Assembly: GCA_018398585.1 (NCBI GenBank)
Contig: JAGTTD010000007.1
Coordinates: forward strand, 10,505,320 to 10,569,319
Reading direction: 5' to 3'
DNA: 64,000 nucleotides
From: Simmondsia chinensis
Lineage: Eukaryota; Streptophyta; Magnoliopsida; Caryophyllales; Simmondsiaceae
Part shown: positions 33,191 to 42,200 of the stretch, piece after piece
Layout of the letters: every line of letters begins with the position of its first letter
How positions within the stretch are numbered: position 1 is the first letter of the stretch
The notes under the pieces: model-generated
What the model was told of the DNA's origin: nothing
Seen by the model: only the letters and a program-made list of their open reading frames with translations
Databases searched by the model: none
Made by a program: the position numbers and the translations under genes

Positions 33191-33778
33191 CGTCTATTTA
33201 AGTCACCCATGATGGACCCTCTACTCAACGCTTGAACAACGTCAGGTCTTGAGTTCAATAAGAGAGCTCCGTCATCCGTTTGATTGCAAAAACTAAAAAT
33301 AAATTTACATCCCGGGTGTAGTACTTGGTAACCTGCGACAAAGGAGCAAAGAGGATGAGCTTAAGCTCTTAATGGACCCGAGTGTACTATTGAATGTCAT
33401 GTTGTAGGGACATGATTAATGGGGTCTGCCTATATGAGTGTGAAGTTTGGCTGCTTTAAAATAGTGATTTAATGACAAGGATTTGGTTCTGAAATACTCA
33501 TGAAGGATACATGACACAAGGCCATAAATGTGTCAGTCTGGGAGATGAGGTGTGTGTAGGGAGTAAGTCTTGTGTGTGCAGATATATTCAATTAGTCAAA
33601 TAGAATGTATGGTTCAAAACTTAGTCTACCATTTTCGTTCCGATTAATTGTAACGTGTCTTTGCTAGGTGACGGTTCAATCGAAAGACACTCCCATTGAT
33701 GCATAAAGGCTTCCTTTTATTTCGAGATGTTGTTATAGTAATATAAGAATGAATGTATTTGGAAAATGGTGGGGGAAT

Positions 33779-34110
33779 GTTGATGTATTTTCAAAATAAA
33801 GTGATTAATAAAGTGTTTCATACTTGGTTATAATGTATTCGGTTTAAGTTTGATGTACGTCAACATATGTGTTAGTGTGTCGACACACAGTCCTGTAATA
33901 ATACTCTTGGGGGGCCTGAGTGTCGACACACAAGTTCTGTGTGTTGACACACAGATCTTATGGAACCCTGTGTGTTGAAGTGAGTGTTGACACTCACTTC
34001 GACACATAATCTTCCAGTACCCTATGTGTTGATCTAAGTGTGGACATTCACTTCGACACATAGTCTAATAGTAAGCTGTATGAAAGTCTCTGTGTCGAAC
34101 TCAGTGGCTT
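33779..34110 (+). repeat. LTR-like end of copia element 2 with palindromic GTCGACAC-type repeats
   Basis: The segment starts TGTTGATG after a purine tract. From 33875 to 34105 it contains repeated palindromes: GTGTGTCGACACACA, GTGTCGACACAC, GTGTGTTGACACAC and GTGAGTGTTGACACTCAC, at 25-60 bp spacing. The end is not resolved, because a G run and another repeat follow. Confidence 0.55.
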
Positions 34111-34120
34111 CATTGGATTC

Positions 34121-34530
34121 GGGGGGGGGGGGGGGGGGGGGGGCACAAAAATTGGGAGCAACATGTCCTTAGTGGGTTCGGTGGATTCGAACTTGGTGGC
34201 TTTTTGGCCTCCAGCTGATACAAACGAATATGGTAGTCAAATGAGGAGCAATTTACGTATGAACTAAATTAGTAAACTCCTTCAAGCCACATCATCAAAT
34301 CCAACTAAGCCTCACTAGCTTTATAAGTAAGGCTCTTCATTGTAGCCCTCCTATCTCCCTTTACTTTATCTTCGTAGTTTTATATATGCAAAGTTGTATT
34401 ATATTGAAAATTTGCCACATTGTGATTGATGATTCTTAAGTGATAAAATTTTTAATACTTAGGATACTTTAATATATCTATGTTAAAATAGTGTGATGCT
34501 CAGGTGATAGCAAATCGAACCTTAGGTTAC
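34121..34530. repeat. Poly(G) tract and a copy of the 26.8-27.2 kb repeat
   Basis: Twenty-three G (34121-34143) are followed by sequence aligning with 26860-27230 (shared TTGGGAGCAACATGTCCTTA, TTCAAGCCACATCATCAAAT, TTCATTGTAGCCCTCYTATC). The G run corresponds to the G-rich GGGAGGGGGGAGGGGG seed in that other copy, so it probably arose by slippage. Confidence 0.75.
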
Positions 34531-34715
34531 CTAAGTTATAAATGTCATTTTGTTAAAAGGGTATATTGACGGGTGGATGAAAATCTTGAATATAGCATGA
34601 ACTGCAAAACTTAATTATAAAGTTATTGGATTGAAAAACTAATTTTACTGTAATATGGTAGTACAACATACTTTTTAGGGTTGGAGGTCCTTGAAAAACA
34701 GTCTTATACAAGGTA

Positions 34716-34723
34716 GCCTGTAG
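34716..34723. repeat. 8-bp target-site duplication, outer hAT-like element, left
   Basis: GCCTGTAG is repeated exactly at 37810-37817. Confidence 0.85.
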
Positions 34724-35828
34724 CATGATTGTTGAATTCAAATTGTAGAATCATGCATTCCTATGATTCTACTTTAGCCTATTGATTCAAATCGCTTAAA
34801 AAAATCATACTTAAGAATCATATCAAAATTGCATCAGAATCGGTAAAAATCGTGATTCACTATATGATTCTAATGATTCAAAAGAAAATTGAAATTCAGT
34901 GTCATATGCAGGTCAGATTTGTGTTTTTAATTTAAGAAAAAAAAAAAAAAGAAGTCCAAATTTCTAGAAAATTTACAATTTTTAATAGAAACCTAACATC
35001 CTCCCTTGCACACCCTCTGGTCTCTTCTCCCTCACTGTCGATCCTCCTCTCTGCGGCTAGTCGTCCTCCAGTGAATCCAACCTCCGACTTATCCACCGCC
35101 GTCGTTTTTACTCACTGCTGCTGTCATACGCCGCCATGGTGTCAGCCCCTTGCTGTTGTCCTTTTGTCTCAGTTTGCATCGCCTCACCTTCCATGGTGTG
35201 AGACTTAGGATTCATTTCTCTCCTTAATATGTTCGTTTGTATGCCAAGGTTCAAATTATTTGGATTGTATTATATTTTTTCTAGTTTATTTGTTACAATT
35301 CATATTCGACCTAAGCAATCCACCAACTCGACCAATCAATCAACTCTATAATAGTATTATGTTTGATATAACTAGGTAGAACCCATACAATAATATAAAT
35401 TTACATGTAAAGTATATTACAGGAAAGATATGGGAGAGAGAAATGAACTAGATAGAAAAGGGAAGGAAGAGACTAGAGAGAAAGATTCAACATCAGCTCA
35501 TCAATCACCCATCTTTTCTAACACTTAACCCCTATATATAAATTAGGAGAGTAATATAGTTTAAAAAAAGAACTTAGTCTATTTATTTATATTTAAAGTA
35601 TTCCCTCACTTAACTTCTATATTTTAAATTGTATCAGTACTTTCCCCTTTTAAGACCCTTGTCCTTGCGAAAGTATTGATATCTAACTTGATGAACTTGG
35701 ATCAAATACAACAAGTTCAAATTCTAGCCATTTAAATTGTTTAATACTAACAAAAATTGTAATATTGTTTTTTTCTAAAATATTTATGTAAAGGTTAACC
35801 AAGTAATTATAAAATTTACCTCACACAT

Positions 35829-36781
35829 CTTGCAACCAATGTTATTAAAATCGCGATTCAACTCATAAAATCGTACGATTTTACGATCCTGCTTTAGCCT
35901 ACCAATTTAAATCGCCTAAAAAATCGCATTGAAGTAGAATCGGAGCTGAATCGTTAGAATCGGTTCAGAATCGGTAAAATCGCGATTCTGAACCGATTCT
36001 AACGATCAGCCTTCTTTGGTGTGCCACGTGCAAGGCACGTGCTGGCTTGAAAACTACTTAAGAAAAAAAAAAATTCTCTTCTTTTTATTTGCCTCCCACT
36101 CTCTCCCTGTCCCTGATCGCTTCGCCTTCGCTAACCCTAACCTCTTGCGCGCTTCACTGGTGCCACTTCGACGACGACGACGACGACGCCCCGGCTCCGA
36201 CTACGACGACAACCGCCGCACTCTCCGTCACCATCCAACCACTGCAGGCTCATCGGTCCAACAATCGGTCCCAGAGTATTCCGTGCTCTCCATCTGCCTA
36301 AGTCCTTTCTTTCTCTCACTAAAAGGTTAGTTTTCAATGCCAAACTCAAATAATTTAGATTTTAATGCATTTTTCTACATTTTTGTATAATATATTAAGC
36401 CCTAACTTTCAATATTAATCTCATCTTTGATTTTACATTTTTTATTAATTATTGAAGTAAAAATCTACTATTAACTGATCATTTTGAGGATGTTTTGTTG
36501 TTTTACTACTGAAATTGAGAATGTAAGTAATATAATTTTAGTCCTAGTTTATAAGTTTTTACTTATGTTATTCATAGGTTTTATACAACTATTGTGTTGT
36601 GGACTTTTTGATATTTTTTATCATATATTTGAGAACTGTTATACTAATTTTGTCAATACAAATAATTACTTACACAGGAAAGTAGAATCTTATGATTCTC
36701 GATTCGATTCTACGATTCCGATTCTGCTGACCCCTCATTGATTCTACGTAGAATCCCGATTTTGACAACCTTGCTTGCAAC
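35829..36781. mobile_element. Inner non-autonomous hAT-like element (35837-36773) with its 8-bp target duplications
   Basis: Perfect CTTGCAAC copies lie at 35829-35836 and 36774-36781. The termini are CAATGTTATTAAAATCG (left) and the complement of CAAGGTTGTCAAAATCG (right). Inside, AATCG/GATTC motifs crowd both ends, as in transposase-binding subterminal regions. A GC-rich patch (36120-36300) contains a (GAC)n-rich run and reads as an arginine- or aspartate-rich peptide depending on frame, looking like captured exon DNA. No transposase is encoded, so mobility would need an enzyme in trans. Splicing the element out restores one copy of the target site within the LTR-type element. Confidence 0.85.
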
Positions 36782-36798
36782 CCAAACTTCATTAGCTT

Positions 36799-37290
36799 CT
36801 ACTTCCCCACGCACGAAGCCCTAGCCCAGCTCAAAGGACGACGGTGCTGCAGCACCACGAAAGGCGGCGCAACGCCACCACGGCGGCGGAGGAGACACCG
36901 GCTCAATGTCGTTAGTGTCCTCCTCAGTCCTCTAAAGCACCTCGTTCTCCACCACCGCGCCTTGGACATTGGCAACGGCGACGGTGGTGTTGTTCTCTTC
37001 TTTAGTGAATCTCGGCGTTCAACATTTTCCTCGCGGTCATTGTACTCATCACCGTCGACGTTAACCACTTCCTTGTTGTCGGAGTCCCGGTGGTCCACGT
37101 CCTCATCGTTCGTGTCCTCTTTGCTGCTAGAGGTTGTCGTCGGTGGTTCCGGTGAACCTTCGGTGGTGGCCGAATCTAGCTCCGGCGCCTTGGTGGTGTC
37201 TCGGTCATCGACGTTCTCCTTCTCCAGTTCCACGACCACATTGACCAGGTTTTTTAATTCAGATTTCGTACTTCTAGTATCTTCTTGCAT
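36799..37290 (-). pseudogene. Gag-like N-terminal region of the LTR-type element
   Basis: The minus-strand frame starts about 95 bp inside the primer-binding site. It gives a predicted coiled-coil-like start (MQEDTRSTKSELKNLV, then VELEKENVDD), followed by a serine/acidic low-complexity region and an arginine-rich end. No known domain was recognised. Position and composition fit the N-terminal, pre-gag part of a gypsy or non-autonomous LTR element. The frame ends at the junction with the inner hAT-like element. Confidence 0.45.
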
Positions 37291-37809
37291 TTGGTCAAGT
37301 TTTGCTAGTATCTGTGCAATTGTCGTTTGTATTCCGGCAATTGCTACTGGATCAAACTCCGTTGTTGATGCCGAGGGTCGTCCGCTCTGATACCAATTGT
37401 CCCAATTTGTATTTGTATGTATTGATAACCTCCAAAAATGGAGTAATTACAGGTATTTGGGGTTAGGATAGTCGGAAGAAAGGGGGAGAGAATATCTTGA
37501 GGGGGAGAGAGAGAACACACTAGAAATACCTCAATACCCCAAAATATCTCTCACGTGATTATTTATAGTGCTAAATTAGGGTTAGGGAAAGTGTGGACTT
37601 GATCGTTGCCTACTAACAATGCAGAGAAGGCGCCTAGTTGGCTGGAGCTGCTGCATTGTTGGCGGCTGTCGTAACATTATTTCATAATATATTGTCGGTA
37701 AAAATAATTTATTTACACATAAAGTAGAATCTTATAGTTCTCGATTCGATTCTATGATTTTGACTACCCCTCACTGATTTTACGTAGAATCCCGATTCTG
37801 ACAACCTTG

Positions 37810-37817
37810 GCCTGTAG
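37810..37817. repeat. 8-bp target-site duplication, outer hAT-like element, right
   Basis: GCCTGTAG is identical to 34716-34723. Confidence 0.85.
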
Positions 37818-37989
37818 GGAGGTTGTTTTCAAAAGGCCCACAAACCTAAAAAGAACCCTTCCATCAAATGAAACCAAGCATGTCTAATGTAATCAAACAC
37901 TACTCAAGTCAAATAAAGCAAAAACAATGACAGACATGCAAGCCTAGGGGCAATGGATATTGCAAACAATTGGGTCTATTGCACGTATT

Positions 37990-38640
37990 TTGAGTCGCCA
38001 CTTTGCTGCTGTATTTGAGGTTATCTTTTTATTTAGGTTTAGGTGGTAAGCTCATGTCTAATTGTCTCCAACCATCTTTTCTTTGGTTTGCCTCTAGCTC
38101 TCTTGTGTGTATTATGTAGTTGTTCATATTTCCTAACAGGGGTGGTAGGCGGTCTCCTCCTAACATGTCCGAACTTTTGTGTTCTGTGCTCGTCTCGATT
38201 TCGAACCCATTCCTCGAAACAATCTTTTTTGGCCTTAAATTGTTTTTTGGACTTCTCTACATTACCTCTTGGACTCTCACCTCCCTTCTATTCACCTAGT
38301 ACTTCTCGTGCCGCACATCTGTCTTCTTTGTCATCTGGATCCACATATGGTTTACAGTCCCCCCCTCAGTCAATTCCTGTCTTTGCTATTTCCCTAAAGC
38401 TTTGATACTTGTTTGCCCTTAAATCCAGTACGGGTGCGGGGACACACATGCTTCCTACTTGTCTTGACCCTTTTCTTTGCCTTGACATCAGCACACAATG
38501 ATCTATGTTTTGTGGATAGGCCTTCCTAGGGATGATCTTACAATCTAAAAAATCCTTATTGGTTAATAATTAGCCATAAGGAAAAACTGCTGTTTTGTTC
38601 TCAAAATGAATCTTAATCAGACTTCAGACTTGGGCAAAAG
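37990..38640 (-). mobile_element. Internally deleted RTE-type LINE fragment
   Basis: Positions 38030-38190 align on the minus strand with the C-terminal coding region of the LINE at 56440-56600 (shared GTCTCCTYCTAACATGT and CATCT..TCTTTGG motifs). Directly after, the minus strand from about 38600 to 38200 encodes pieces of the linker between endonuclease and reverse transcriptase (HMWIQMTKK, then a KNNLRPKKI-like segment). The whole reverse transcriptase between them is missing, so the copy suffered an internal deletion of over 1 kb. Confidence 0.6.
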
Positions 38641-38880
38641 AGCATTTTCCATCACTAATTGATGAAAGCATGTTGCATATCCCCATTTAAAGAAACTATC
38701 AAAGATACGGGCATGACTCCATCTTAAAACCAACTTGCTAGATGAGAGATATTGTCACCATAGTGGTATTTTAAAAGATAAATTAATTAGCGATATTCTC
38801 ACCTAGAAAGTACGACAGTCATCTAGTAATTGCCCTATCATTCTTCCTTACTGCTGCACAAGGAAAATCTGGTGAGTAGT

Positions 38881-38986
38881 GATTTCACACCAAACTAGGG
38901 TGATTAATGTATTTGTTGGTCTCACTAAGTACTGATTTTGCACCAAACTAGGGTGATTAATGTATTTGTTAGTGTCTCACTACATG
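38881..38986. repeat. 53-bp tandem duplication upstream of the TFIIE gene
   Basis: Two copies of a unit containing CACCAAACTAGGGTGATTAA and GTATTTGTT start at 38881 and 38934. It lies about 300 bp before the start codon, in the presumed 5' UTR or promoter. AAATCTG|GTGAGTAG just upstream (near 38870) resembles a splice donor and could mark a 5'-UTR intron ending before 39262. Confidence 0.6.
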
Positions 38987-39289
38987 GTGAGATATTTCAC
39001 TCCTAGCATGTTGGTTTTCGATACTAGTTTCAATGGGAATCCGCAAAGTGCTTTCGTCTATTAGTGATGAACAATTACACTTTCTGGACAAGCAAATTTC
39101 ATGACTGCAGAATTTCGATGAAATCACTGATTGTGCTTGGCATGCTGCTTGTTGCTTGTGAAGGTTATGAATTGTTAGTGATACAAATATACGATATTTT
39201 GCTTCTCATATTTTCTTTTGGTATCCCTAGTTGGCGATTATGTGTTGAAATTCATGATCAGGTAGCTCTGGGCAGTCAACCTGAGAAAT

Positions 39290-42200
39290 ATGAGCATTGA
39301 ACCCTTCAACCGGTATCCCTTTATTTACCTTGTCTCACTCTATCTAGTTGCCTTCGATCTTATGAACTCCAAACCATTTCTAACCATTTCCTCCTCTTTG
39401 TGCTCAAAATTTTTACAGGCTTGTGAAGCTTGCAGCCCGAGCCTTTTATGATGACATATCAACGAAGGGAGACAATCAGCCAAAGACAAGTCGAAGTGAC
39501 AATCGGGGCATTGCAGTTGTTATCCTTGATGCTCTGACTAGGTATTTGTGTCTGCCAATACGTGTCAGAAATCTTGGCTTCTTATCTTTTTTGGATTTTT
39601 TAATAAAATATGTTTGACAAAAAAAGTACAATACCCTTGTCAATTTTTCGATCTTTTTAGTATTGAATTGGCAATTGACTTTATGGCTCTATGAATCTAT
39701 CATGTGAACTTGTATGCAATTTGATGTAGTGCAAATATGGAAATTTAGGAGAATGGAAGGTTCGACGGCCTTCCTTTAAATTCTTATTGTGAAAACGATT
39801 AATAGCAAAGGGAAATAAGGGCTAACTAAATTCTCACAATCTGAGAATTAGAAAGAACCATGGTTGTACGAAGGGAAAGCGGAAGCGGTAGGGGAGCGGG
39901 CAGTCATAGAAGTTTCTGAGGTTGGGAGCGTGGAGGAGCACTTATATTACAACATATTAGATATACAAGATAAATTAATGACATATTATCATTTGAGCAA
40001 TTAAAACATAATATCAAAACAAAATCAATATGAAGCAATAATTAGAAAAATTAAGCACCCCAATGAATAAGATAAAAACAAATTGACTCCAAAATGTCCA
40101 CACAATTCCATCATTCAATAAATTGGATGATAAAATTAGCTAACAAATCATTTAATAAGTATCCCCCTATTAAAATGATTCCATGATTGTTTGAATCGTG
40201 TTTCCGTCAAGTTTGATACGCATAGTGAATCTGACTTTGAAACGTTGAATCGCTTTTTGGGACTGGGAAATGTTAGCATTTTCAGAGTTTCCTACAACTA
40301 TGGAAAGAGCACATAAAATAGGGATAAAAAGTCTAAACAATTGAATGCTAAATAAAACCCTAACCAGCACTCTCTTTAAATAGAGGAGCTTTCTTGGCTA
40401 CACTCTAATTAATACAAATGTGAAATTAAAACCCTATCTAAAGATCAATTGTAGAAATTAGCTATCCGTGTGCTCATCTAGCAATCCGTGTGATCATCCT
40501 AGAATAAAAGACTAAAAATAAGGAGATAAATATAAAGATAATTAGTAAAAGCTACTAATTTAAACTAAATTAGTAAAAGCTACTAATTTAAACTAAGTTT
40601 CCTACTTAACGTCAAGTTCTTCAAGCTTGTTCCCTGCCGCTTGTCTCGTCAATTTGCCAAGCTAGCCATCCTGTCAAGATCAACCCGCCAAGACCCATTA
40701 TCCGCCAAAGGCTGAGGCGTGGCTGCATCTTTCTCCCCGAGTTCGAGAGAAATTCGTCCTCGAGTTCGCCAATGGATCATGTAGGTAATTCTCGCCAAGA
40801 TATGTTTGCTCACGATCGTGCTCGATCTCGCCAAACTCATCCTTATGTGGACCGTTGACCTGACTCGCCAAGATGCAAGTTGTATCTCATCTCGCAAGAC
40901 GTGGGCTGCATCACAATTTATGTCCAAGGTGCCTTTTAAGGTCTTCTACTTCTGCTTTTCTGTTGGAGGAGGAGCGCTTATTGAAGCATATGGATGAGAG
41001 GAATGAGTTCGACATATGTAGCTTTTGGCATGCTGTCTGCACTGGAATGTCTTTGTCATTGTATAACGCTCATTAGATTGAGTGAAGGATTTTGATTTCG
41101 CTAAGAAGTGTATATTTGTCTTATGGATTGCAAGTCTAAAAAAAAGCATGGATTTGAAGACTGTGTACTTGAATCAACTGTGCTAATTAATCAACTTCGA
41201 TGGTTTTGATATGAAAATGTGTAATGAGCCGTCGACAATAAGTGTGCCCACTTCTTTACGAGGATGACTAGAAACATCTGTAACGAGCTAGAAGTTATTT
41301 GTGATGATTAATGGGTGTAGAATGTTTAAGATGGTGGTTTATGTGCTACCAATTTGAATCAAATATTGCACTTGTGAGACAAAGTGATCTTATTAGGGCA
41401 TGGGTTTCAAGTACAGGCAGGTGAGGAGTGTAATTCAAAAACACTGGATTCCCCTTCAAATGTTACAGAACTGAATCCGGGACAGGATCACATCCCTGAA
41501 CCTGCATATTTGCACTCATGGCTTAGATGGTGATAACACTCCTTAATTCATTGAACTCCAAACTTAGATTTTTAACAACAGATTCTGGGTAGGAGCTGCT
41601 GCTTCACTTAAACCAATATCCTTGGATATCTTGGGGTGAATTTCTTTGAATTTACTTGGAGTGGAAAAAGAGTTATCAGAGATGCAACATATTGGATTGA
41701 AAATCATGGTGTCTTGGAGAAAATGTGAGGCTCATCTTTCTAAAACACCGCTTCTGCTCCAACTCTGCGGCAAAAAGAAGAAGTATCAAGAAAGAACGGT
41801 TTAAGTCTTTGTCCCATTAGGCACTGGTTGGCGTTGGTTTGGTGGCTCCAAGTACATCACCGTAGTCTATTCCCAACCATACTTTCAGTAAGCTAAAAAA
41901 ATAAAATCTTCTTTTCTGTAACGTGCATGCTATCTTTTGTTTCCCTCTCTCTTCGATTTCATGGTTAGTTCTTATCAGCTCGTCCCTTAGGAATTTGTTG
42001 GAATTTCTTGCCATGCTCGAACAACTCGAACTTGTACCCCTCATCTTATCCTGCCACTTTATTTTATCTCAAATGCATTCATTTATAATCTTTATCTAAG
42101 CTAATTCAAATATCCATCTGGCATTCTCATCTCCACCAAAAGGAGAGCAAAGATGAAAACCGGACTTTCTTTGTGATCACTCTCTCCTCTTTTTCAGCAA

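Larger units (their letters stand above)
30481..34110 (+). mobile_element. Decayed Ty1/copia element 2
   Basis: A pre-RT linker fragment near 31490-31640 reads SKRARKDKSF followed by TRDN, like the RRSKRxRKxKSFGxDF linker of plant copia polyproteins. An RNase H segment follows at 32770-33190. A purine-rich GGTGGGGGAATG precedes an LTR-like start TGTTGATGTATTTTC near 33779. The reverse transcriptase core is missing. An RTE LINE fragment (31672-32400) lies inside. The left boundary is not fixed, and 30481-31380 holds only AT-rich leader-like sequence. Confidence 0.6.
35291..37676 (-). mobile_element. LTR-retrotransposon-like insertion (minus strand) in the outer hAT-like element
   Basis: The complement of the initiator-tRNA primer site, GCTCTGATACCA, lies at 37384-37395, just inside a 279-bp candidate LTR (37398-37676) that starts TGTTACGAC on the minus strand. 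It is flanked by TTATT at 35286-35290 and 37677-37681, a plausible 5-bp target duplication. A gag-like start with no recognised domain follows (minus strand 37290-36799). A gypsy-like polyprotein end and a purine tract are seen near 35680-35640. However, the left terminal region (35291-35637) does not clearly align with the right LTR, so the element may be chimeric or a second LTR element may be involved. Confidence 0.5.
34724..37809. mobile_element. Outer non-autonomous hAT-like element, split by an LTR-type element
   Basis: It belongs to the same family as 35837-36773. Its left part (34724 to about 35290) and right part (about 37677-37809) align with the left and right parts of that copy: shared GATTCTACTTTAGCCTA-like, TATGCCAAGGTTCAAATTAT-like and TTCTCGATTCGATTCTA segments. 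Ends are CATGATTGTTGAA (left) and the complement of CAAGGTTGTCAGAATCG (right), flanked by the 8-bp duplication GCCTGTAG. A GC-rich, CCG-repeat-like patch (34995-35200) resembles coding exon sequence. No transposase is present. Confidence 0.78.

Noticed and set aside
36016..36330. Host gene encoding an arginine-rich protein
   Set aside because: It lies entirely inside a non-autonomous hAT-like element, has no recognised domain, and its arginine run comes from a simple GAC-type repeat.
36962..37390. Plus-strand serine-rich 142-residue frame
   Set aside because: It is antisense to the primer site and gag-like region of the LTR-type element; low-complexity shadow.
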